DNA from: Viola odorata
Lineage: Eukaryota; Streptophyta; Magnoliopsida; Malpighiales; Violaceae
DNA length: 64,000 nt
Assembly (NCBI GenBank): GCA_963691705.1
Contig: OY829540.1
Span: 46,660,158-46,724,157 of the forward strand
Direction of reading: 5' to 3'
In this document: positions 54,993 through 64,000 of the stretch, piece after piece
Layout: each line of letters starts with the position of its first letter
How positions within the stretch are numbered: the stretch's first letter is position 1
The notes under the pieces: generated by a model
Seen by the model: only the letters and a program-made list of their open reading frames with translations
Databases searched by the model: none
Told to the model about the DNA's origin: nothing
Position numbers and translations under genes: made by a program

Positions 54993-56330
54993 ATGATCGA
55001 AAAGGTTAAGGCATTGGAAGCAAGGCTGGAGAAGCTCGAAAAATAAGTTCGGGTTACTAAAGAATGGGTAGCACAAGTCGAAAAGGGACAAGAGGAGAAG
55101 GCACTTACCTCTTCATTTAGCATTCCAGGCCCATCTGCATCTCAACCATCGTCCATTGCTGGAATCCTATGGCAGTGGCAGGATCCTTCCGGTAGTTCCA
55201 CGCTCACTTCAGGCGCTGTGATCAGACAAAGTGCAAACACTCCAAATGGCGCACCTCTTAATCCTTCACTGGCCGAACCAACTCTTAATCTTGGCAAGCA
55301 GAAGATCTACTCAGAACCCCAATATTTTTTTCTAAGCTCTTGGGGGCAATCAGATACAACTACATGCATCCTTCGGGTATTCATCAACTACTGGTTTTGG
55401 CACCAACAAAACAGAAGGGCCAAGTATCGACAGGTTGAGTCTGTTAGAAGAGAATGAGGGTTCCCTTCGTCCCAACAACTCCTGCGGATATGTGTATGGT
55501 ACCAGGGATTACCATACCTCATAAATTTAAGATTTCAGAATTTGAGAAGTACACTGAGATTGTGTGCCCCAATACTCACCTCAATAATTACTGCAATGAG
55601 ATGTCGAAGGTGATACATAATGCACCTTTGTTGATCCATTTATTCAGAGAGAGTCTGGCCAAGTACGCCTTGACTGGGTACATGGGGCTGGATAAGATCA
55701 AGATCATAACCAGGAGAAGAGGACCGGTGAATCGGTGACGGCTTATGCTCTGAAATGGAGAGAGTTAGTCGTTGGAATCTCTCCTCCTTTGAGCGACAAA
55801 GGATTCATTTTCTACAAGCACCTTCCATGTTCCTTACAACACTCATCGCATCTCCAATCCGTTCGCCGGTTTCCCCTAACATGGTCCTAGTGGCAGGAAG
55901 AGTGGAACAAGGAGTCAAATCCGGAAGGATCATTGTTTCCACGCCAAAGGAAACACTCAAGAGATCGCCTATCACGGAGAGAGATGCTAGCTTTGCCACC
56001 CACCGACCAGGATACAGGCAACCTTTTCCATCGCCTCAACCACCACCTCTTCCCATTCCTTTGGGAGAGATTTACAAGCATCTATGGGTAGCGGAGCAAA
56101 TCGCTCCCACTCCAACCTATACGACCTCCTTATTCAAAATAGTATGATCTTAATACAAGATACGAGTACCATGCTGAAGCTCAGAGCCACACAAAAGGAA
56201 ACTGTTTCGCCCTTGAAGGAAATACCAATCATTTGATTAAGAGCGGATACATCTCTTTCGAAGGGTTAGCCGAAAGACCCTACAACTCTTGAATAAATGC
56301 TCTCCAGGCCCACGATGGACCCATTCAGCT
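54993..56330 (+). pseudogene. gag of the Ogre-like element, degraded
   Basis: It starts MIEKVKALEARLEKLEK. A capsid part reads CMVPGITIPHKFKISEFEKY, LLIHLFRESLAKYALTGYMG (55454-55738). The C-terminal part reads YEYHAEAQSHTKGNCFALEG and LIKSGYISFEGLAERP, the usual Ogre gag ending with its Cys/His residues partly lost. Stops and frameshifts are frequent. Confidence 0.68.
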
Positions 56331-56699
56331 TATTCCTTTAGCAGGAATATTTCTGATATTTTTGTGTATCAGTCGAGCCTATGACTATAAACAAGGGCAC
56401 TCCGTGGGAGACAACCCGCATTTTCTTCTCAAATATTTCAATTTTTGTCAATTTTAATTCTGAATTTTGGGATATCCTTCCCTACTGACTTACTATTTAA
56501 TTCTCCCCTTTATTACAGGTGCTATGAGAACTGTAAACTGGGGGGCAAGGCATAAGGAGAGACAATTCGCAACGAAGTGATCTTTACGTTCATCTTACCC
56601 TTGCATTCAAATCATTGGTACTCGGCAGCTTCTCCACTGAGCCAAGAAACACAACGATGACGAACATGTATCCACCCGGGGCCCTACGTAAATGCAGTC

Positions 56700-58390
56700 A
56701 TGTTCGGTGCAATAACGATGTTTATGCCCTACATGACTTCAGACTGTAAGTTCAAGATTCAACCGTGGTCAAATCCTTTATGTTTTGAATTTGACCGTCA
56801 CAACCTTCTCTGCGAGACTCCACCGCCTGTAACATCGGCAAGCAACCCAACCGACACTTGTTTTAGTTGTAAAAGGCCAGGCCATTAGGCTAGAGAATGC
56901 CCGGACAAAAACCCCAAGAAATCACCGTCGACAAGCCCCGGATCAGGTCTCTCTACCGTCGACAGTGCTGATTATCCTCTACTCCGATGCCCTTGTCACC
57001 GGGGCATTTCCAATGTGAGAATCTCCAAAACCCAAAAAAAAATCCTAGGAGGAAGTTCTATAGTTGTCCCGAAGAAAAACGGTTGATGGGTTGTGGGTTC
57101 TTTAAATGGTATGAAGAGTTTGCACACCTTAAAGCTCCTATGTGTCCATGTGGTGCGAGTGCTTGTATTTTGAATTTTGATTCCGGTGAGCAGCGGTGGT
57201 ACTTCTCTTGCAGGATTAAGAAGAGTCAAAGGGCTTGTAGGTTTGTCCAGTGGGCAGAATCGGAAGATTGTCAAGCAAAGACAGAAATGAATGGGAATGT
57301 TGTTCATAAAATTATTGAACATGAAAGCCCCTTGAACTCATCTCTGAATCACCGGTAATAAGGGATCCTGAAATTTCTCTAGATTTTTCTACTACTATTG
57401 TTGATTCCAAGGACGACGGAGTCCCCAATGGGGAGCTTTCAAAGCAGGAGGTAGAGTCATGGGATCCTATGCAGAAAGCACTCAGACTTTCTGATCTATT
57501 ACCCCAGTCTTATATTCACTGCGTACAGACAGAGTTCTCGTTGGAAATTTCAGCTGCAGGCGATGCCTCTAAGGATGTTAGTTAACAGGTTTTAGGCGTA
57601 CAGGTCCATGGCTGGCTAGGTAGGCTTGTTTTCCCACATGCTCAGTGCTTGAAAGATCCGCATGTACCTTCGATTCCCTATCCATCTAATATTGAAAGCC
57701 CAACTCCCGTTGTTGCTTCTTCAAATGATGGTGATGCGCCACCGCCACCTGTGCCACCGCTGCAAATTTGTGGGGAGAACACATATTCGGGACCCTTTTA
57801 TATCCAGGTTAATCTTAAAGTCTTTTGGGAAAGTTCTGCTTGATGTTCTCCAGTCAATGAGCTACAGTGACCATGAAGCAACACAAATTGTTGCAGAAGC
57901 TACTTTTGATGCATTGCAGCGTCTGTCAGTTGATCATGGCCCTTTCTCTATTTGGGTGAAGGAATACATTTGTTGTGCATTGAAGCTCTCTGGTATTTAA
58001 GGGTCAATGCGTGGAGATGTTTCCTCACAAGAACTCATTGAGCTATTTGGTGATAAGAAAGGTCAGTTTGACTGCGTTTCTCACCTCCATACGGAGGCTG
58101 TGATTACTTACAAAGCTGCTGAGGGACATTTTAAAGCATTCTGTGAAGAAGCTTCGCGTCTTAGGGAATTACTTCTTCATATAGAAACAGAGTTGGCCCT
58201 TTGTGAGGTGGAGGCATCGGAACTGCAGACTCGTGTTGCTGAAATCTCAAAATATAAGTCAGAATCAAAGAGTGAGAGTGAGGCCGCCTATATAGGGTGG
58301 TGTCCAGTTTTCATTTCAGTAGCAAGATTTTAGGCTTCAGCAGCGAAAATGATGGCGGAGATGGTTCGCTTGAAAAATACTTACTTTCTG
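56700..58390 (+). pseudogene. Captured host gene: CCHC zinc knuckle plus two GRF zinc fingers
   Basis: The sequence encodes CFSCKRPGH-ARECPDKNPK (CCHC knuckle with a TAG at the expected Trp). GRF finger 1 (CPCHRGISNVRISKTQK; RRKFYSCPEEK; GCGFFKW) has a one-base slip in an A-run near 57040. GRF finger 2 is CPCGASACILNFDSGEQRW, YFSCRIKKSQRACRFVQW. Downstream, about 57360-58390, a Ser/Pro-rich linker and a helical tail (ATFDALQRLSVDHGPFSIWV; HLHTEAVITYKAAEGHFKAF) look like the same protein's C-terminal half. No clear introns divide it, which suggests cDNA capture. It resembles plant zinc-knuckle/GRF nucleic-acid-binding proteins. Confidence 0.7.
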
Positions 58391-61300
58391 TCTCACAATC
58401 CATCACTATCAGAATCATCATATCCAGCCTCATTACTATCCTCCTCACTAAACATAGTCTCAAAGGTTATGTTGAGCTCATCTTCCCTTAGCCATCCAAC
58501 CAAGTCCAAAAATGATTTAGTTGTTCCCAAGATGGAATCTACAGGGAGATCGTACGTTCAATTTCTAACAAGGAGTTATCTGGCTGCGATTGACTATGAT
58601 GGAACTGTTAGAAATGTCTGCAATAATACTATTATCCCGTTGGGATGTGGACGACGCTAGGCCCAACTCAAGCGCCAAATCTTCAAAGGAGCATTCTCCA
58701 AAATGTGGTGCATGGACTTCTTTTTCTGGACCCACCACAACAATCGCGAACCCTTATTAAAGGAGTTTCCCGTCCCTTCGAAAGGTAAAGCAATGTTTTC
58801 CCCCGAGGACGACGTCAAAAGTCAGGCCTGAGCCGGTGCATTCAAGCAATTAAATCAGCTAAGAAAAGATCGGACACACTAAGTCCGGAACACCAATATG
58901 CATGTCTGCAAGGTGTTCGACTAAAGCCATCAACGTTCTTCTGCTTGTCTTATCCAGGACCACGAGTGCTACTCTCGTCCGGATATGAAATTCAGCACCA
59001 ACATCCTAGTGGGCAGCAGCGCCCGAGGGGATCCTTCATTCCAAGTCCAGCACCAACATCCTCGTGGGCAGCAGCGCCCGAGTGGATTCTTCATCCCAGG
59101 GGCAGTGGTGCCCGATTGGATTTTTCTTTTCACTTCAACCTTCCTGCGGGCAGCAACGCCCAAATAGAACTTCCATTTTTGTTCCCCATCAAAATCTCAA
59201 TGGTCGGTAATATCCCAAACATAATTCCGCAAAGCATGAATGGGTCTCGACATCAGCCTTACTAGAAAAGGGAGAGTCTAAAACCTATTGATTGCATTGC
59301 TCATTTTCCTAAATTGCCCTTCAGTCCTACCCTTTATTTTTGCAGGAACTCCAATCATACCATGGTTACTTGCATGATGCTCAGTGAGATTGAGGAATCC
59401 TCCTCTTATCAACTCTTGAATGACCATCTTATGTACCTTCACTGCCCTGCCGCGTGTATCAGGGAAGTCCATTATGCATTCTACACCGGGGGCAACCTTT
59501 TGCAAACACCCCACTTTCATCCGTTGTAGTAGCTCAATTCCCCCTATTTTCATCCATTGTGGCGCCCCACCCTGGTCTCAATCTATATGCCCACATGAAT
59601 ATCCCAGTAGGCATCAACGTCAGAATGAGGTTTACATTCATATTTCCACAGCAGCGCCTTGCGCGGACCTCAGCACTTTTACTGCACATATCAGAGAAGT
59701 CCATTTTCCTCTCTGCCTCTTTAATTTTTGTACAACCATTCTGCATTCATTCCCACATTGGGGGCAACATTTTAAATTGTTCATAAATTTTCATGAGTGG
59801 TCACACCCTCACGTTTTGTTGATGAAAATTGTTAAGATTTTTTTTTTATATAATTGTAAACAAAATTCTTTGAACAAAATCCACACTACCCTCAATTTTT
59901 TAAACCTTCCGTAGATTGAGCATGTTCAACATGTTACTGCATCATGGATAACCTGTGCATCCATTTGAAATTATATGACATGCATGATCTCGCCTGCTAG
60001 CTCTTATGTCTACAACATGTTTTAGATATAAGCAGTCACGAACATCCCTGTGACCATTTTGGTCCTTCAAGCCTTATTTCTTTCATGAGTGCAAATGCCT
60101 GACTAAGTGCTAGTTAGATTTGCATAATATCCAAGGTACATGCACCATTAGACATGGGATAGCTATAAGATGACAGGGGACTTTGCTCTTTGTTTCCACC
60201 TTTTTTTTTTGGTCTTCTCATTATTTTGTCTACAAACGTTGATCTTTGCTTTCTATTCAATTCATTTCTTTTCTAAGCCGCTTGTAAAATCTCTTGTTTC
60301 CACCTGAACTCCCTAAATAATGAACAGTGCCCAACTGAGGTTGTTAGCCGAAGGTAAGGTGCACATCAAACATGGTCGGTAGTAGAAGGGATACAAAGGA
60401 AAAGGGAAAGGGAAATCCCCGAAGATTGTTGATGATCCACGTTAGAAGAGGATTGAATAAATCAAGACTTGAAGGCCCTTCCAAGGATAAGACAGATTTT
60501 TACTTGCTTTGCTTGCAAAAAAAGAAAAAAAGAAGAAAGAAAAAAAAGCAAAAAAAAAAAGAGAAAAAAAGAAAAAAAGAAAAAACACATAAAAGGAAGA
60601 TAGAGAGAAGTGTTCAAAGAACACAACAAAACAGAAGTAGAAGTAAGTGCAAAAAGGGGCCCAGGGTCAGCTCTAAAAACTCCATCAAAAAATCATCCCC
60701 TGCGAAGAGTCAAGAACTTGGGTACTTCGTCAACAAAAAATCAATCAAGAAGGAGCATCTCCTAGTGCGTTTCGTCAACAACAAATCAAGACCTCGAAGA
60801 AGGAGCATTTCCCTAGCAAAGACTACGGAACTTGTGCGTTTTGCCTTCGCTGCAAACTTAGTTGTAAACTGCTCAGTAAAACTTTCTTCTTTCTAATAAA
60901 ATAGCACTTCCTCTCCCTAAACAAATTCTTTCTTCTTCTTTCTGTCTACACACTTTATTTCCTTTCTCTTGCCAAGTCCTCTTGATTATATGAATGCCCA
61001 TGCATGTGCATCTTCATCTGAAGTTTATTCACTCGGATTGACATTGCAAATCTGATTTTGTGCTATGATTGTTGCATTTTTATGAGTGTAAACACGTAGC
61101 CTTGTTTCTGAGTGTGAGCGCAAACACTAGTATCCGGTGAGGATTGCTTACGTCTACATGTTGTGGGAAAGTCTTGTCCTTGAGGTCATTATCTCCTAGG
61201 CAAGATGCAGATGCTTTTCTAGGCTTGTATCAAGCATGCTTATATGATAGAAACTGGATGGCATGTTCTCCAGTAATGCATAAACTTGTTGCACCTTCTC

Positions 61301-61741
61301 TTAATAGGGAAGTTGTTTTTATAAAATGTTGGGGACAAACTTTAGGATAGTGTAGGAATACCATCATATACATCATATATGATTTGATTTCATTATTTCC
61401 ATTTATCAATTACTTTCTCTTTTTCCATCCATATTGTTGCTCCGTATTTGTTTCCTCCCTATTTGCAGGATACAGATATGCTTCAATGGAATCTCCGCCA
61501 ATAAATCAAGCAAACATCCGAATGGAGCCCATCACCACTCCCCAATCAATTCCGTGCGGCGGATCACGCTCCCCCACCATCCAACCAAACATTCGAACGA
61601 AGGTACGTTACCACTTCACTCTTCACTTATTTTGTATGGTGATTTGGTCACCCATGATGGTGTGACGACTTGGTCGTCCACTTCTTCAGTTATGTCGTGT
61701 GACGACTTGGTCGTCCACTTATCAGTCTTTTTGCGGCATTT
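58391..61741 (+). other. Long untranslated 3' region of the Ogre-like element
   Basis: No gene is supported. Notable parts: a short RNA-polymerase-like peptide (about 58560-58620), three imperfect repeats around GGGCAGCAGCGCCCGAG (59010-59160), an A/G-rich tract (60518-60620), and a duplicated TTCGTCAACAA(A/C)AAATCAA (60727, 60768). Confidence 0.45.
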
Positions 61742-62337
61742 CATCCCACCTTTCAAACTTTAGTGTGGCGACTCAAAACTCCACCTTTCGAACTTTTGTG
61801 TGACGGTTCAAAACCCCACCTTTCCAAATTTTGTGTGGCGGTTCAAAACCCCACCTTTCAAACTTTCGTGTGGCGGTTCAAAACCCCACCTTTCGAACTT
61901 TCGTGTGGCGGTTCAAAACCCGACCTTTCGAACTTTAGTGTGGCAGTTGAAAACCCCACCTTTCAAACTTTCGTGTGGCGGTTCAAACCCCACCTTTCAA
62001 ACTTTTGTGTGGCGGTTCAAAACCCCACCTTTCAAACTTTTGTGTGGCGGCTCAAAACCCCACCTTTCAAACTTTCGTGTAAAACCGCCACCTTTCAAAC
62101 TTTCATGTGGCGGTTTTTGAACCGCCACCTTTCAAACTTTCGTGTGGCGGTTCAAAACCCCACCTTTCAAACTTTAGTGTGGCGGTTCAAAACCCCACCT
62201 TTCAAACTTTTGTGTGGCGGTTCAAAACCCCACCTTTCAAAATTTCGAGTGGCGGTTCAAAACCCCACTTACCAAGTTTTGTGTGGCGGTTCAAAGCCCC
62301 ACCTTTCAAGTTTTGTGTGGCGGTCCACACCAATGTT
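61742..62337 (+). repeat. 35-bp minisatellite, about 16-17 copies
   Basis: The consensus starts GTGTGGCGGTTCAAAACCCC and continues ACCTTTCAAACTTTC. Units 10 and 11 are rearranged (GTGTAAAACCGCC; GGTTTTTGAACCGCC) and form a small palindrome. Because 35 is not divisible by 3, it produces long meaningless frames. Confidence 0.92.
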
Positions 62338-62492
62338 CGGAGAGCGATGGTATCGCACAGACGTGCATTTACATCTTCAGCACCCACATCCAATGGGCAG
62401 CAGCGTCCGAAAGGATTTCGCATCAACCTCCAACAGGCAGCAGCATTTTCCATTTCAATTATCACATCAAGCATATCATTCTGCATCAATCA

Positions 62493-62724
62493 GCCACGGC
62501 CTACGAGTACGACCCTCGACGTAGCTGAGTTTACTTTTCTACATCAATCAGCCACGACCTATGAGTACGACCCTCGACGTAGCTGAGTTTACTTTTCTGC
62601 ACCAATCGGCGACGGCCAACGAGTATGACCCTCGACGTAGCTGAGTTTACTTTTCTGCATCAATCAGCGACGGCCTACGAGTACGACCCTCGACGAAGCT
62701 GAAGTATATCTTTTCTGCATCGGC
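62493..62724 (+). repeat. 58-bp minisatellite, four copies
   Basis: Units contain CGAGTACGACCCTCGACGTA then GCTGAGTTTACTTTTCTGCA. The last unit is diverged. Confidence 0.85.
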
Positions 62725-62868
62725 GTTTGAGAATTGCGGTGTCCCCATTCAGATGTCAAGTTTCATTTCCTGCATAGAGGTCTGACAATTGCAGTGTCCC
62801 TGTTCAGATCTCAAGTTATATTTCTGCAATCTACCCAGGTCAAAATTCTCCAATCACCCATTTCACTT

Positions 62869-63062
62869 TTCAGTTGTGTCGTGGTGACTTGGTCACCCGT
62901 GTTGCTGTGGCGACTTGGTCGTCCACTTTTCAGTTGTGTCGCGGTGACTTGGTCACCCATTTCTCATTTGTTGTGTCGTGGTGACTTGGTCACCCGTGTT
63001 GCTGTGACGACTTGGTCGTCCACTTTTCACTCATATCGTGCGGTGACTTGGTTACCCACTTG
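62869..63062 (+). repeat. Roughly 60-bp minisatellite, about three copies
   Basis: Units alternate GGTGACTTGGTCACCCGTGT and GCGACTTGGTCGTCCACTTT. Related units also occur at 61640-61720. Each contains the short palindrome GGTGACTTGGTCACC. Confidence 0.8.
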
Positions 63063-63196
63063 CCAACATGTCTTTTCAAAGGTGTGATTGGTCACATCCC
63101 TACACCCTGTCTATTACGTTTATCTCTCAAGATAGTTTTTGTTTCGATGATTCATCCCCTTCGGTAATTTTTCCCAACATATCATGCATGCATCTA

Positions 63197-63362
63197 CTTT
63201 TTCGCACCAAGGTATGGACTGCGAGTGCTACCCTCGCCCTGCCTGATTTCCATTTCCACAAAGGTACGGACTGTGAGTGCTACCCTCGCCCTACCTGATT
63301 TACTTTTCTGCACCAAGGTATGGACTGCGAGTGCTACCCTCGCCCTGCCTGATTTCCATTTC
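63197..63362 (+). repeat. Roughly 55-bp minisatellite, three copies
   Basis: Units contain GGTATGGACTGCGAGTGCTA then CCCTCGCCCTGCCTGATTT. A further set built on CACCCCACTATCAGGGAAGT follows at 63370-63540. Confidence 0.82.
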
Positions 63363-63853
63363 ATCATTTGCCTTTCACCCCACTATCCGGGAAGTCACCA
63401 TTTACTTTTTTCCTCATTATCAGAAAATTTGTCATTTACTGTAATTTGCATTTCATCCCATTATCAGAAACATTCCTGCAATTTGCTTTTCACCCCACTA
63501 TCAGGGAAGTCATCATTTACATTCCTGCAATTTACTGCGAGTGACTTCCCTGAGTTTTAAATGCTTAGACATAAATATCCTTCTGAGGTTTTTCCCACGT
63601 GTCACTTTCGCTTTGGGGCGTGTCCCGTTTTTACAGGCTATTCAATTTTCAAACTTAGCCTTTAGAAGGGAGCAACTGCTTTCTTTTAATACTCTTTGCT
63701 TGCACTTTGGAACTTTTCTCCTTCTTCTCTCTCTGAGTTTCATTTTTGTTTCAAAGGAAGTTTCAATCACCGTTCGTCGGCGCCGACGGTCTTGCTCACC
63801 GCCTTCTGTTCAAGGTACTTTACTTCTTCATATTTTCTTCTTGCTGATTCATT

Positions 63854-64000
63854 ATGAGCACGTCTAGGATTCCCAAGGATACTCAGTGGCCTACGGCCAC
63901 AACTAGGTCTTCTAAGGGTCTCCAGCAGCCCATAGATTTAGAAATCGAGAGAACACCCAGTGTTTTCGTTTATGAAACAGTATTGAAGGTTGAGTTGGAG
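63854..64000 (+). pseudogene. Antisense gene a of T4, 5' end, runs off the window
   Basis: The ATG at 63854 reads MSTSRIPKDTQWPTATTRSS and then IERTPSVFVYETVLKVELE, equivalent to SPSIFTCDVVLKSELE in T1 and TPSIFTCPTVLRLELE in T3. A conserved CAAGGTACTT word lies about 40 bp upstream. No damage is visible in these 49 codons, but the rest is outside the window, so intactness is unknown. Confidence 0.65.

Larger units (their letters stand above)
52656..63540 (+). mobile_element. Ogre-like element with captured host gene, 3' LTR absent
   Basis: It has a 2.2-kb 5' LTR, a tRNA-Arg-type primer-binding site as used by Ogre elements, and degraded Ogre-type gag (54993-56330). A host-derived CCHC/GRF zinc-finger sequence takes the place of protease, RT and integrase. 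A long 3' region with several minisatellite arrays follows, as is common before Ogre 3' LTRs. No second copy of the LTR was found before 63854, so the 3' end is truncated and the right limit is approximate. Confidence 0.65.
49756..64000 (-). mobile_element. Tat element T4, 3' part, interrupted by an Ogre-like element
   Basis: A - strand element inserted in A3 integrase. It has a 3' LTR (49756-50269), a minisatellite, then + strand antisense genes c and b. After about 11 kb of Ogre sequence, antisense gene a begins at 63854 and runs off the window. The order LTR-c-b-a matches T1 and T3. Its pol and 5' LTR would lie right of the window. Confidence 0.75.

Noticed and set aside
61763..62524. 253-codon frame of repeating WRFKTPPF-type words
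   Set aside because: It is a by-product of the 35-bp tandem array, which stays open in multiple frames.
1..64000. tRNA, rRNA, CRISPR, or bacterial-type operons
   Set aside because: None seen. GGTTCGA words occur only inside LTRs. Introns, TATA boxes and plant retroelements show eukaryotic DNA.

Overview
This is nuclear DNA from a flowering plant, most likely a eudicot. The evidence is Ty3/gypsy retrotransposons of plant-only lineages (Tat, Athila and Ogre-like), a Mutator-like (MULE) transposon with a FAR1-type transposase, a plant F-box pseudogene, and fragments of Alfin-like PHD and CCHC/GRF zinc-finger genes. I cannot name the species. Almost all of the window is nested, decaying transposable elements. 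No intact ordinary host gene was found.

Layout. (1) 1-4738: the 3' part of a + strand Tat element (T1), with three antisense genes and a 3' LTR. (2) 4739-19149: a - strand Tat element (T2), truncated at its 3' end. It holds an antisense gene, a minisatellite, broken gag-pol and a 5' LTR. A gag-only LTR element (9340-13080) has split its integrase. (3) 19150-21700: a non-LTR island with a Stowaway-like MITE and an F-box pseudogene. (4) About 21700-31596: a decayed - strand chromovirus-type gypsy (N1). It is split by a 7.3 kb MULE (22844-30159, perfect 9-bp TSD), which itself contains a solo Athila LTR (27358-28658, perfect 5-bp TSD). (5) 31597-42739: a + strand Athila (A2). Its 5' LTR is split by a complete but internally deleted Tat element (T3, 32697-39663, perfect 5-bp TSD). 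(6) 42740-49755: a - strand Athila (A3) with 3' LTR, env-like ORF and integrase, broken by T4. (7) 49756-64000: a - strand Tat element (T4) with 3' LTR and antisense genes, split by an Ogre-like element (52656 to about 63540). Most of the Ogre pol is replaced by a host CCHC/GRF zinc-finger gene, and its 3' region is rich in minisatellites.

The most striking system is a conserved antisense cassette between pol and the 3' LTR of the Tat elements. Read away from the LTR, it has gene c (about 127-129 aa, unknown family), gene b (about 140-160 aa, with an SP/TP-rich N-terminus and an acidic YWPDED-like C-terminus) and gene a (a spliced gene with a domain resembling PF04195, 'putative gypsy type transposon', a basic/Ser-Pro middle and a coiled-coil end). 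Gene a is seen in four copies. Genes b and c are each seen in three. In every c and b copy a TATA-like box lies about 60-80 bp upstream of the start, which suggests separately promoted genes. Antisense ORFs at this position are known for Tat-lineage elements; the small b and c proteins and the repeated promoter arrangement look under-described.

All coordinates, frames, TSDs and motifs were read by eye. Family names rest on motif recognition, and no database search was possible.
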